Shown here piece by piece: positions 12,000-26,400 of a DNA stretch of 64,000 bases (the stretch's first letter is position 1; every line of letters begins with the position of its first letter). The position numbers and the translations under genes were made by a program. The notes beneath the pieces were generated by a model. The model saw nothing but the letters and a program-made list of their open reading frames with translations, was not told the DNA's origin and searched no databases. The stretch covers positions 1,426,501 to 1,490,500 of the forward strand of contig NC_135549.1 in assembly GCF_964340395.1 (NCBI RefSeq), written 5' to 3'. The stretch comes from Glandiceps talaboti. Lineage: Eukaryota; Hemichordata; Enteropneusta; Spengelidae.

Positions 12000-14900
12000 C
12001 TTCTATTTATTTCCACAGTTGGTGTCAAATAAGTACTCACTGAGAAAGTAGGATGGGTAATTTGCATAATAAAGAATGTGTCTGCCGTGTACATTAGGCG
12101 GTCTTGCAGTTAATTGGGCAGAAAATGGTCTGTCTCCATTGATACTACGACTTTAGTTGCCATGACAACACAACTGGCAGTTGTGTAATCCTCTTCTCCA
12201 TGGGGATAGTGGAAGTTGAGGTAGCCAACAGATGCCGAGGCTTAGGAAACCAAGCGAGAAAAATTTACACCGGTGTTGGCATTGTAACAGCACTGAGATG
12301 TCATATCACCTCCCTATCTAATTAAATCATCACTGTTCACTGTCCTTCTGTCTTATCATATTACAATAACATTTACATCAACGCACGGTGTATTAATGTC
12401 AAACAATATGTTTGTCAACCATTTTGTCTGTGTTGTTGTTTGATTTGATTTGGTAGATTCTCTGTAGGCTAACGAAACACCAGGTGTTCATATGCAGTGT
12501 TTGACTCTCCCTTCTGGTAGACTTACGGAGTACAAACACAGCATTATAATCCTTGAATTCACTTTTATACTGTGCAGGTAATACTATTCTATGGACTACA
12601 TTATGCAGCACTATAGAAATATGAACTTTTAGATGGCTGAGGTAGCATTTTCAACCAGGTGTTAGGAAAACCGCAAGGGAAGGATTTCTTTCCTATTATT
12701 TGGGGTTTTAGCGCACTGTGTTTACATGCCCCATGTGAGAGGTACACTGTAAATCTTTGAAGACACACTGACCTCTTAAGTTTTACCTCACTCTTCACTG
12801 CAAGCTATATTCAAAATAAGTCATACTTTAAGTTTTTGACTTCAGGTGTTGATTATGTAATTGTGAGTCAGACCAAAGAAAGAATTCCTCCAATATATTA
12901 AAGTGTGTCTGCCTGTACAGGAGCTTTAGACTTTGATGTTGGTACCAAACCTTCCCCCTGCCAGTTAGAAATTATAGTCCTGTGGGTGGAGTCGTGTTTT
13001 GCAACTTAACGCTTTGAAAACCACTGATGCATGTGGGCTTTGTATAGATCCAAAACTGAACTGTATTGCCAACTCAGGTGTTCACTAGCTTGTTTCCATT
13101 TGTGCTGTGAGCTATCTGCAAGATCGGCAAAGACAACTAGCTACTTGATAGAGTGGTGGAGATTGGTGCATTTTCAAGTGGCATCCCTTGCCAAGTAAAT
13201 ATGAACAGTCCAATCTCAAGTGTCGTTTAGAGGTGTGAAACAATTTGGTACTCTGTTACAGCATAATACTATTACAACCTTGTGGTCCTACTAAAATACA
13301 TATCCATGGAAACATGTAATTTACTCTCATACCAGGTCTTAACTTGTAGTTTGTCAACAAAATTGTTACTAATAGATGAAATGTTTAAATGTTAGGTTTC
13401 CAATTGATAAGTGTCTGTGACCACTATTTCCTCCTTCTTTCACCTATATGCTACTGCAAATTGGCCATGACAGCATGAAAAGAACCCCAAAAGCATTTTA
13501 TTGTATACATGTATAATCAATAGCCAAGTAGCAAGGAGAGCAATTCAAAAACCAGAGCACGTAAATCATCCATACAGTTTAAAGGTTCCTCTGATTTGCC
13601 TGTCAAAAGTTCACCTATCTAACTGTACTGTTTCAATGCCATCCAATTAATGGCAACACTAGAAACATTTCAAATTAGCGAAAATTACATCTCGTAAAAC
13701 CCATCTACTGTGTTGGGAAATACAAGACCGGAATTGCAAAAGAAAGATGTCATCTATCACTATGCTAGCATGTGCAAAGTAGGTTCCTGTCTTAGCAATC
13801 AATCTCACACTTTTTACAAGAGTTCCATTAGTAAATATCTGATAGAAGTAATGAGAACGGTTCCATGTTTTTTATTTAAATTGTCTTTGCCCAGGCCAAA
13901 GATACCTGAAGTGTGACCACTTCATACCAGGTGTTGCTGTTGCCACAGATAAGGGATATTTATTACCATATATGTGTCTCAGCTTGGCAATGGAGATTAA
14001 GGTTAGCAGATAGTACGTCCTGCATCTAGATACAATTTACTCAAGCCATGTGTAGATTGTCATCTCAGATTGTCAGTCAAGAACAGAATGCCAAAATCAA
14101 ACATTCTGAGTAAATCCCCTCCCCCTGAACAAAAAGTTGACAAGTTGCAATTTAGACATAGGTAACATTGAAATACAATGATGGATTATGGTCAACGTCT
14201 CACTGAAAACCACACAATACATATCATCACATACAGTTTATTGGGCAAACTGAGTACTTGTGTCAGCCTGAATATAATGCTTGGTGCTATCATTTTCATG
14301 AAGTATTTCTAAAAAATTGATGCCAAGTAAAGTTTGCCAGACCTTAAAACCCTACCTCATTGAAGAAATGAATTTTCACTTTGCCAGCTTGTGTGAAAAT
14401 CTGAGACTGTCCCTGTTCTTACCTACAGAGAAAAAAAGACAGGGAGCACTGTGTCTACCTGTCTTAAGGTCCATACTTGCCAACAGCATGTTTAACTGTT
14501 TGTAAAATAAATTTGAATGACAGTTCATAAGTAATCTGGGATTAGACTAGATAAACCTTGTTGATAACTTCACACCCAACTCAATATGGTCTTTCTTTCT
14601 CTATTAGTCACTGCTCACAGTGCAATTTGCCTGTGCATGGCCGGCCTTTTAGTGGCGTGTGAAATGCCTATTGATTCGTTGTCAAGCATTTATCTGCCAG
14701 TGTGTATACATCAATACATTGCAAAATAGGTATGTGAGATCACCCTATACATGTTTACTATCCTTCAATCTGTTCTATTATGTGAGCTGTTTGATCAGTA
14801 CAAACTCTCCATCCTTTGTATCTAGCAAGTCTCCAGCCTTGTCTCTGCCCCCAGATATCACATATCGAGTAGAAGGTCAACCAGGAAGATATCTCAAGAT

Positions 14901-16010
14901 TCTTCAAATTAAGTGCTGCGGTAATTCTCTGGAGTAGTCTGCCTGGTTCAGAGATTTAAAATAAAGCTTGGCTACACTGACAGCGTGAAATGAACGACTA
15001 CATTATTACCCCCACAAATGGTGCATTGCACTGCTTGATTAAAATCGGTATTGACAGAGAAAGCGTGCTTCTAACACCTCTGGAATGCATTGAGTGTGAG
15101 GTCTTGTGAAATCTTATCAGAGTCTCAGCTTTCTTGACAGTCATTAGCCATTCATATCACATCTGATCCTCATCATTACACCAGACTACCTCATTGCCAT
15201 GACAACGGAGGGTGGCAGGTTTTGTTATTTTGAAATCCCACATTGTCAAGTAGCCATGCTGTCCACAGTCAGTTTCCATTAAAAGTTAAGGCCACCCCAA
15301 ATAGATTTGAAGAGAGCTGCGAGATGATGTATTGGTTGAATTTCCGTTTGGAATTGAACAAATGTGTACCGGATGGGGAATAGACTTCTTTCATGTAGCA
15401 ATCGTGAGGTTTTGACTAAACATAAACACCACATAAACATGCTTGTTCACAGTTATACCTGAGAAACATGTTCACTTTGCCCCATATGGAAACCACTATT
15501 AGTCTGTTTGCTACCGACTTGAAAGGGCAACCTAGAATACCACCCTCAAATCAGTTTACCTGGTCTCAGCTGTACAATCTTAGTGTGTGTACATTTCTCC
15601 AACAAGTGTGCTACTTAAACACATGTGCTGTTGTCCCCGTGGCTCAAAGTTTGCACAACTCAGTGTAAAAATGTTGAGAAAACTCCAATCTTGCTGTTAG
15701 AAGCAATCATGTGAAATAATTGAGAACCTCTATATTGGTTAAGATTGTATTAACTGTTTGCATTCCTCTTCAAGAAAGGCCAGGTCTTTGCAACACTCAA
15801 GTGTCATTGTTTTCCAACAACTCCCCACAATACTTCATAGACATTCTATTTTCACCAACTATTTGCTTTAGAATATTCCTAGCTAAAGTTCCCATATTGT
15901 GCCATACATTTTTTAAAATTTATTTCATCCATCTTTTTTTAATTGATAATTTGTCCTTTTTTATTAGCACAACTGAAATGATAAGGTTCAGTAGTGCTAT
16001 AGGCATGGCA
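12000..16010. other. no gene seen
   Basis: Intergenic-looking sequence with intermediate CpG density. Short ORFs lack splice context or recognisable domains. Confidence 0.6.
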
Positions 16011-16013
16011 AAA

Positions 16014-16018
<5 letters not shown>

Positions 16019-16054
<36 letters not shown>
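16019..16054. repeat. GT microsatellite
   Basis: About 18 uninterrupted GT units. Confidence 0.95.
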
Positions 16055-16057
<3 letters not shown>

Positions 16058-16059
16058 CA

Positions 16060-16720
16060 ACTTAAAATCAAAAACCACTCGACTGATTGCCATAATATTT
16101 TATGGGTATATTACCTTGAGTGTCTAGTTGGGAAATTGTTCAAATCATAATGGTCTTACCACAGATGTGATTTTTGTCAAAAAAAACTTAAACTCCAAAC
16201 TACTGGGCAGATCAGACTGAAATGTGGTGGGAACCATCTCAGGGGTGTGTAGATTGAGAATTGCTCATGACATGATGATCCCATCAGTGATATGCAAATT
16301 AGGGCTTAAAATTAGTCTTTTTTGTCAAAAATTTATAATTCAAAAACTACTAAGCAGATTGGGCTGAAATTTAATGGGGATGCATCTGGGGATGTGCAGA
16401 TGAATGTGTATTCACAACAAGATGATCCCATTGGTGATATGCAAATTAGGTCTAAAAATCTCAATTTTGGTACATGTATCTTGAAAACTGCATGGTGAGG
16501 AATGATGATGCATATTGCAAAGATAACAACATGGATGTGTAGGGAAGTGAATAAAGATTTGTAAAATGTATGCAAATATGCCGAGCAACAAGACCACGCC
16601 CATAGCAACAGGTAGCTGATGGTGTATATTGTAAAGATAACAGATTAATAGGCAAGCAAGTAAACATTCAAAAAATGTAAACAAATATGCCTAGCAACAA
16701 GACCACGCCCATAGCAATAG
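16060..16720. repeat. composite dispersed-type repeat with two internal tandem families
   Basis: First part: three diverged units of about 147 bp. TATGCAAATTAGG is at 16291 and 16438, each preceded by CAAAACTACT-like and GATGATCCCAT-like words. Second part: two units offset 109 bp sharing the 25-bp stretch that begins AGCAACAAGACCACGCCC (16584 and 16693). It looks like a non-autonomous mobile element. No TIR or coding sequence is seen. Confidence 0.7.
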
Positions 16721-17499
16721 CCAAATACAGTTGTGCTACAAAGCCATTGGCAATATTTTTTATTTTTCAATTGTGCCATTCCAACAGTTATTTCCGTTTG
16801 GGTTTGTTAGCACATGGTCTTATTTTCTTGATGTAATTTTGCCATCCACAATTCCCGTTGGATTCAGACAATTTCATTAGTGTAATGTAGACTAGATTGA
16901 AATCAATACTTCGTGTACTTATAGTATTTTATTTTATCTTTATTTTCATAAATACACTGTGAACAACACAATTCTATAATCACATGGTCCTTCAATGTAA
17001 GGAAAGGCATAACCCTGCCACCAATATGCAATATATTTTATACTTCAGCATCGTTGCATACAAGTTCTTTTCACCCCTCAAGCTTAAATCATGTGGTATA
17101 AAAACTAAGTTATAAATTAATTTGAATTTGTTAGTATTTTAAAAAAGTAAATATGATATAAGATTCTGACATTTGTTCTCAGTCCATCCCACCTATGTTT
17201 TCTCTTTTCATCAGCCCTTTATCTCCCAAATATTTTATATTTCTCTCCTTTCGTCTATATATACCGCATTTCCCCAGACCCCTTTGACATTTTCCCTCCG
17301 TTCATCTAACACCTTCCAAAGATCCTTACTTAACAATTTTCCCCTTTCACCTTAAATCTTTCAAGTTCTTTAAAAGTTCTCCATCCGTCCACCCCACACC
17401 TTCCACATTTTCTCCTTCCATCATCCTAGGTCTAAGGTCTAACTAACTCTTCCCATACCTTTACTACTAAGATGCACACATTATTATATAGGTGGACAA

Positions 17500-20400
17500 A
17501 TTCGTAAAATTAGTTTGAAGTCCATTAAACCGTGTCCAACAGCTTGCAACACATAAACTTGTCTGTCAAGAGTATATGTCAGCCGATCTACTCCCGAAAA
17601 CAGGCTGGTGATAACCTTACAGACTGGGTCATTCTGGATTGTTGTACATTAGAAATTACCCGTTGCCCAGTAACCACTTTGATTCTAAAGAAAATCGGAA
17701 TATTGTGTAAACTTTAAAGATTTTGTAATGACAATCTAGCTTGCTACTTACACACTTTACCAATACCACATAAAAAGCTGTAACTTGAATATAAATATCT
17801 GGGCATACCCTTACTTGGAGGCCAGGAAACAACTTGAAGTTTCTTCTTGGCGTTTTCAAGGCGTCTGATGATTTGTAGAAAATTTGAGCTTGTACACAGA
17901 ATTTTAGTAAAGTGTTGGGCAATACCCGATATAACCGAATTTCAAGTTTATACTTCATGACATATGTATATGAAAGTTTTATTTATTCCACTTCATTAAG
18001 AAGAGAATTGTGATTGTAATGGGCTTACAGTTTATGTAAACAAATTACGCCTATAGATAAAGTTGATGATCATGTTGCCCCTTTTTTGACTTCACTGTGA
18101 ACTAGCCTCTTTATTAAACGTATTTTGCTTCAACATAGACTCGTAGTAACTTTTTGAATCCACTCTCCCACTAGTACTTCGCGGTACAGTCACAATGGAA
18201 AGTAATGTATCTCTTCAATTTATATGTGTTTTGTATTGGACTTAGGCAAAGTTTGTCGCGTGTCCCTGACAACCAACCAGTCAGTCATCTTAGTACATAA
18301 TTCGTCATCTGCTCATATTGAACTGAAACACACATTAAAGAAGTATGCTTATGGTTGTATGATATTTTTGCCGACTTTAATCACAGGCATTTTTTTTCGC
18401 AGTATTCCTACGAAGAAAGTATTATCTTCTCTCCAGCTTCATATACATTTACCGAGCAGGCAATAATTTGGTGGTTTGTGTTTACCTAATGATTATTTAA
18501 AACCATGTAATGTCACGACAGATTTTTAAAAAAGATTCTTTGCCATTTGAATATGTTTTCACCAAACTTTGTCAATACTTTTGTGGTTGATTCTATTCCA
18601 GTATTGCCAAAGTACTCGTTGTTTTGCGACGCTGTTAATACTTCAGTTGAAAGTCACTGTCTCTTTTTCTATGCCTATGTCAGTGTCAGACATTGATAAA
18701 CTTTAATGATGTATCTTTGCATTGTGTGGGTCTTGTTTGTTTCAAACCAGTTATTTTGCATTTACTATGAATATATTATAAAAATGTCGCGTTGAGATCT
18801 GTTTGCACCACACTTTTATTCAGAAACTGCCATACGTCTTTACCCGAAAGTATATTTACAACCTATATGAAATTTCCGATGAAGATATACTTTCCCTTCA
18901 GTGCGAATGTGTAATATATGTCATTCGTAATAATTTCACAAAGTACAAGTGTATGGAAATCACTTTCACGGGGATGGAAACAGTTTTTTTTTAAATATGA
19001 TTTAGAAAGACTTTTGATGTCTACCAACTTCTGTTATTTTCAAAATTGTTCCTTGTTTCTCAGACCACCAAACAAGGTCTGACGTTATTTCCGATAATGT
19101 CGCATCGAGCTACTTTAAAAAAGTTTCTTGATACGATATTATATCTAAATTATACAAAATTTATATTTATGTCTTACATTGTATACTTCTGTGTTACGTG
19201 TAAATTTATACTTAGTTTTGTTGCATTCTAGTTATTTCTAAGTCCATTACGTGTAATCGGTTGAGATCTCTTTGTATCGGACTTTCATAAACGTTTATAA
19301 GGTTTGGTCTGCTAGTAGTAGGCCTGGCGCATATATTTTAAAAAAAAGACCCATTGTTGAAATGTCATGCGATGAATGAAAACAGTTCATCTTCACTTAA
19401 CGTTGATAGATGCTATCTTTGTCTTTTTTACTATTTCGAATTGCTATTTGTAGTAGTGTCACCGTGGAAAAAAAATTCATTTCATGCTGAGATTTGTTTG
19501 TATCGGACTTTCATAAACGGCCATACATTTTTGCCTGCTAGAATTTTTTTTAAACATCCATTGTTGAACTGTCGCGCGATGAAGGAAAAAAGTTCATCTT
19601 CACTTATATTAGGTTTGATATACATTATCTTTGTGTTCAAGTACATTTCCAAACTGCTTATTTGTGGAAGTGTTGTGATTGCAAAAAAGTTTCATTCCAC
19701 TCTACGTTTTTATCTGACTTTGGTTGGACATATGCAATATATTTCGACGCTATAATATATTCCCTACATCACTTGCTTGGAGGAATAACGTCCGGTACCA
19801 AACTGTCGCATCTTATAGTATAGTTTTCAAACTTGACATCATTAATTGTGTGGCTTGCACGTGTTTATCATTCTTTGTTTTTCTCATATTCCCAATGAAA
19901 CGAAAGAGTGAAAGGCATATGATATTCTACATGTGTTTTCTACAGATTGTGTTCGGTTTCTTCTTTCTTCGTATGTGATTGAAATGCCAGCAGTGGCGTG
20001 TCGTAAGATGTAAAACTTGCCAACATCTTCATGCATGAAACAAAATAGGATGATATTATATTTCTTGACTCGGTTGAAAAAGTACTGAAGTTTTATAATG
20101 AAAATAGACCGGGTTACAAATTAGAGCATTGGGGTTTGAGACCAAGATGGCAAGTGTCACATAGATCGTCTCCCAAAAGGACCGTTCTTTGGTAATTGAC
20201 CTCCAATCTATCGGTATCATTTGCCAAATTGAGACACTATCTGTTTTTTGTTCCCGGTGGTCATTGTTGGACTTCCGCCTGAGGTAGGCTACGTTTTCAC
20301 TGCAATTGATACCTTGCAAGACAATTTATTTTGACCATGAAAAACAAGCAGTCATTTGCTCCAACCAAGTCCAGGTCTTCGTCACCATTCCTTCGATCAT

Positions 20401-23400
20401 CAGTTTCCAAAGAGAAGGTTGTTTTAAGTGGATTATATTTGTGGGCCGTCCCACCATCAGGATGGGGCTGTGGCAAAATTGACGGAGGGGCGGTTTACAA
20501 ATTAATATGCCTTGCTTCATGGATGAGTGGGCCAGCACAAGACATAGACTTTGGTCCATCCCACTTTTTATTCGCACACCACAAATTTCTTTCATAAGGG
20601 TGTTCTAAACAGGCGGTGATAAACAATGTATCACGATCGGGACAGATCCGCGCCACTGCATTTGATGGAGTGGTCTCTTTGATTTTTGCTACGACCCAAA
20701 TGTGCTGCTTATTAGTGATGTTCGGGTTTGATGTGTGACTCTACCTGACTTTTACATGGTGGGATACATCGACAGTGCAAACAATTAGCGAGGCAAACTT
20801 AAATCGAATCGTCTGCGGCTCATTCCTCGTAATTGGGTTGTTTATTGCTCACCTTTTAATTGGTATCAGCAGACAAATTATCTCGGCCATCAATCAATGC
20901 AGACCACGATTGGTGGATCGAATTCACCACAAGAATTTGCTACATCACTCCAACAGTCAATCAAAACATTGAAATCTACATCTCCAGATTACTACATCAG
21001 ATAAGAACTCCCTTTGGAGAGTTGGTCAGGTTCTTCAACACAGAGAACATCTCACCTGTCTAACGGACCAAAAACTTCCAAGTTTGATTACTACAGGGCT
21101 TTGGTATACCACGTTCAACAAAGTGTGTTCCTAAACTCCTAACGATACACATTCATCTAAAACTTTTATTGCTGAAGGTAAGTAAGTTAAGATGTTGTGA
21201 GCAGTAATTCTTAACGACGTCTCATTTGTTTTGGGTCCTGTTTCAAGATTTTTGTTTTTCTTAACGGCAAGTTAGCAAAGCCTCAGGACGTCATATCCAT
21301 GACAATTGTAATGAGGTGTCGGTGAAGAGGACAAGTATGGCAGGAATTATGAACCCTAGAACAAAGAATCAATGTGACTGTCATCAACATCGAATCCATT
21401 TTGATATACCAGTCATACGATGGATAATGACGTATATGATATATCCACCTGGTAATGTGCATCAAACCAGAACAACTCAGTTTTCATTAAAACCCCCATC
21501 AGACCTTTACATCGACCTTGGGTTAATTACTATTACCCTATAGGAATATTAGCTCTTGGAGATTTCAATCTATTTCATGGTAACCTAAAACTTTGCAAGA
21601 CTTTACGAATGTTTGTAGGCTGGAATAACTTTTTTAACAGCTACATAGTCATTTATAGCAAGAGGACGGGACGTGGGAAAATGTTATGGAAAACATACAA
21701 GTTGGTATTCAAGTGTCCTGATGAGGACATCAACATGGTGTTCGCAACACTTAAGTGATGTTGCATGTATTTTATATAAAACCAACATTCCCTCCTGATG
21801 TTGGTCAGCACCCCTGCTATTCCGTCCCCTGAATAACTCCACTTCCAGCACACATATTGCGAGCATGTGTCATTTTTTTCCCAGTTGAGTTCTATATCTA
21901 GATCATACATACATACATACAGGCTATTAGTAATTCGTGTAGGACCAGTAGTGGTATTTATTTCTCAAGGGACCCGGTATAGATGAATGGCGATTAACAA
22001 AAGTCATGGGTGTAAAGTTTTCCCCTGTGTATCGCATAAAGACTTACATATTGTGACGCGAGTTATTGTACCCAAAATTCCAATTTATCAACGTTTGACG
22101 CTAAAAACACTTGTAATGTCGACATTGTTGTGGGGGATTGGTTTACAAATATCAAATGGTAGAGAGTTGGCAGTTTGTAATAAAACATGTTGAGAAATGT
22201 TGGACTGTTTATGCTGTGATAGTTGATACTGTGTTATTTGTACTTCAAGGCCTATTAGCAATTCGTTACTGCAACAAGACAGAAGCCGTCCTCAAGAGTT
22301 TGTGTACAGGGGGTGTGTGCTAGGTCGTTGGGGGCTGATACTGATGCATAGTAAGAGAGTGGCTATTAGTGGTCGTTAGAATCCAAAGGCGAGAAATGGG
22401 TAGAAAGAAAATTATGTGGCTTTACAGGTCTGTTAACACCTACGTAGAATTTGCAAACATATGGCCTTGGGTGTGATTGGGGAGTGGCTAGATTACAATG
22501 TGAAACTGCACATTTGCTGTCTTAGAAAGAAGCATTGGAATTGAAAAGACAGTTTGAACACACAATAGTAAGAGTGTGAATAAAATCGAATTCTTTTGAA
22601 AAGACAATTTGCCTAAGCCAATGCTGTTCTTTGTTTCACGTCTTGGCGATCTTTACCAATTTGCATTTTGTACGATCTGTTTTGGCTGTAATCCCATCAG
22701 TTCTACTAGTGTGTAAGCTTTATACGTGATAAATAGAGGGATAATTAATTAATTATTAGTTTGGCCCTATTCTCACTGCTTGCACTGCCCCTAAAGGGTT
22801 GTCAATAGACAGCAGTCACAACTTTGGCCTCAAAACATCCCGTTACAGAACACATGATTGCGTCCCTTACTTTCATGTGTGTGTATGTCGTCATATTCTG
22901 TTGGCCATTCCTTACAGACTGAAAACAATGCAGAATACAACAATTTCCTCTCAAAATTAAACTTTCTAAATGCGTAATGAGTAAACAGATGGCATATGCC
23001 AGAATAGAACTAAAGTTACATGTGGTGTTTTTTTCACACCCTTTCAACGACCGATTTACCGTAACTAAGACACGGTTGAAAGTTGATGTATGGCTGCTCA
23101 CGCGACCAGGTGAAAAAAAAACGGACAACACATCGTGGCCTGTCTTTCAAATTGGTAAAATCTAAGTACATGAAGTACGGTTATCTCGATTGGCCCTTTC
23201 AATTAGTAGTGCTCTTTTACTTGCAGTGGGTATCAGAATGATACTTTAATGACGGGATAGCTGTCACATTCAATTAGCCACACTTTAATTGGGCGAAACC
23301 GAACCTAAGTGTTGTTAATTTGAGCAAGTCTGCCCACTACTTTTACACATTCAACTGTTTCATCCTAAAAAACTTTCCTACAGAGTTCAAGTTGGGGATA

Positions 23401-26400
23401 CTCCGAACTACTGGAATTAACTGAAAACGGAAATTTCGTCGAACTTTTATAGAGAAAGGGCGAATTATACCAACTTGTTTATGCGTGAAAGATACTTCTA
23501 AAAGGCAGCTAATCAAAGCGCTTTTGAAAAGATATTCATCCCGTGTGAAAAGGCCATTCTCTGGCAAATCTTCCGTATTGTCCGCTGTTTATTGTATTCA
23601 TGGGGTTTTTGGCGGGAAGGTGGTCGTTGCCTACACGCCTTATTCACAGCAATATATTCATTAAAGTTTGCATGTGGTGCCCGAATGCTCCACAGAAAAG
23701 GATTACAATGGTTTGTCTCTGCAATTCGCATATTTCATTGTGCATCACGTTTCAGAGCAGATATAAGTGATGCCGACAAAATTATAGCTGTTCCGCTCAA
23801 TATTTAAAGTAACCAGGCCTTCATCTTTTCCCGAAATCCAAAACGGGAAAATAATGGCACGTAATTTTCTTCCATACTTGGAAACCTCTTCACCGAACGT
23901 ATTGATTTGCTAGCATACAAAATTAACTAATCAGCCGCTGGACCTTTGTTAAAGTGAAAAATCCAGCTTAAAGAAAGTACAATTGTAAGTAGTAGGTGAA
24001 AACTTTTATTGGAATCAATTGAGAACGGAAGCAGGCATTTGTCGATCACCATGTACATGTATATCATGATGCGTTCCGACATATACCCATGTAAGATACG
24101 TCATCTATATAAGGAATCGTAACAAGATTATTAGATAACAATCTTAAAAGGTAAGGAAGATGTTTAAAGAAAATTGTGATTACGATATGAAGTATCGGTG
24201 TTTCACACTCTAACCTCCATGATATGGACAATGACAAATGGGTTTGTTTGCCTGAGTGTAAAAATTCAATACTGCAATATTTACTCTTCGCTCATAGGGA
24301 TCAACACCGGTATTGACGAGTGGCGCTTTCATTAGACACGAACTCCCCTTTCCGCGACCACCTTTGTGACGACGAGTTTACAAGTGTCGACCGTCGGTGG
24401 AACACTACTCATTCATGTGCGCGCGCTCTGTCCTGTACTGAAGACTGGATCGCTGATTACTGGCCTATCCTGCATAGATAAATGATCGAGTATCAAGGTG
24501 AGAGGTACACATGCTATTATCTATCAGTGAGCGCGGAGAAATAACACTGTACGTGAATATTTAAATGCAAGTTTGTCGATCAACGTGGATTAATTCCGTT
24601 CCATTCAGTGACATGGCTGACGTATCGTAAGCTTATACCATTATAGTCTACCTCTCAAGCGATTCGTTTCAAACAGATACATGCGTACTGAAATTGACAT
24701 GGTAGAGAAATAGACACCACCAACTGAGGTCTGTGGCGTTCACGAGAAGTACGGTAAGAGACGGGGTGGAGATGTATGATGTAACGAAGCTTTACGGGTG
24801 CACCCCAGGGGGATAACGCTGTAAGGCGACAACATCCATACAATTCTGATCAAACCAATTCTGTATTATAAAGAAAGGGTTTCTTTTTTCGCATAACAGC
24901 ACCGTGAAAAACAAATCGCCCTAGTCTAGTCAAGTTCTTCTACACATAGAACTGTAGTCTTATCAAACCCAAACTTGTCCCCAGAGATTTAGTCTAATGC
25001 ATTCAGATTTTACCCAAAGTCGTGTCGAGGAATTTGAGAGGGCATCGGGGAGGGTCTTCCATGTACACTGGTCCGTTGACCATAGGCAGTATTGGGCAAC
25101 ATTGCCCAGTGTTGCAGGTATTTGCAGCGTGTAAGACAACTGAATTAGACCGACTCAGTTGAGCGGATGATCGATGTGAACAAGTTTGAACCCTGGTCAC
25201 TGAAAAACAATTGTCAAAATTTCAACAGCTTCCGTTGAGAAGGTGTACAATGCAATGGTGACTAGGCCTATGCCATAGTTGTAAAAAGTGATATTATTTC
25301 TGTTCTTCACCACGTGCTTGTTGTTGTACTTGTGTGTAGATAGACATCATGTACTAGACCTATATACCTATGTGAGTTTTAAGAGAATGTTATCAATAAC
25401 CATAAGTATTGGGAAATCTAATAAATCATGTTTTCACCTTTGTCACCGTGTTCAACTGATATAGCCCGTCATACACGATACTTCACACCAATTTTACGTG
25501 TTGGATCTTTGTCTGTAAAATTAAACGTTGACTTTCCACAAACAAATTTTCGATGTCGAAAAATATTATAAATCTTTGTGTTCATGTTATAAAATCTGTG
25601 AATTTCTAAAACCTCGTCACTTGTCTTACACACTTGATATTGGGCCTTCATCATGCAATACCTGACAACAATGATCCGCTATTTGGCGATTACGCATTCT
25701 CTATCCTCCGCGATTTTTCCAGTCGATTTAACTTTCTGAAAATACTAGTGACAAATCGAAACCCAATGCTGTCTATTGTTGTCCGATTTACTGCCATTCT
25801 TATCCGATGACCCTTCAATGATTTGTTTTAAATGTGATATCAACACTTTTTTAAAATTAAATTGTGCGTGTTCAGTTCGATTGTGAAAACCTGATTTTTG
25901 ACCGTCAACTTTGTTTATAGAACACTTCGGGTAGTTTTGAAGTCAAACAGACTGCGATTCGTTCTCCCTCAAATTCTAAAATACACGTTGCAAAAAAAAA
26001 CAAGCTATTAAGCTAATCTTATCTCTATCAAATGGATTGCCTCTCAACATAGATTGTGGATATCTACTGCCTCTGGTCATGGACAGGCATCGACCTTTTC
26101 TTAGTAAATTCCAAGTACAGGTGATCGCATCTCCGACGTCCAAGTATCATGGATTGTTTGATGGCTATGTTATACCATAGTCAAATAAGGCGTTATATAG
26201 ACTCATCTCTAATCACATGTATCACCGTTTAAAATCAGCGTTTTACATCGATGTATTTTAAACTCATCATCGGAAAACTGACTACTTGAAAGTGTTACAA
26301 TGTAAACTTTACAAATGAATACTTTGTAACAATTCCGTGTTTGCCCTGTTATCCGCCTGCATTTATTGAAAGAAGGACTACTTTTACATGTAAACACTCT

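Noticed and set aside
20326-20597. Overlapping ORFs on both strands near 20.3-20.6 kb
   Set aside because: Open on both strands in a CpG-rich stretch where stops are rarer; no family recognised and no splice partners.
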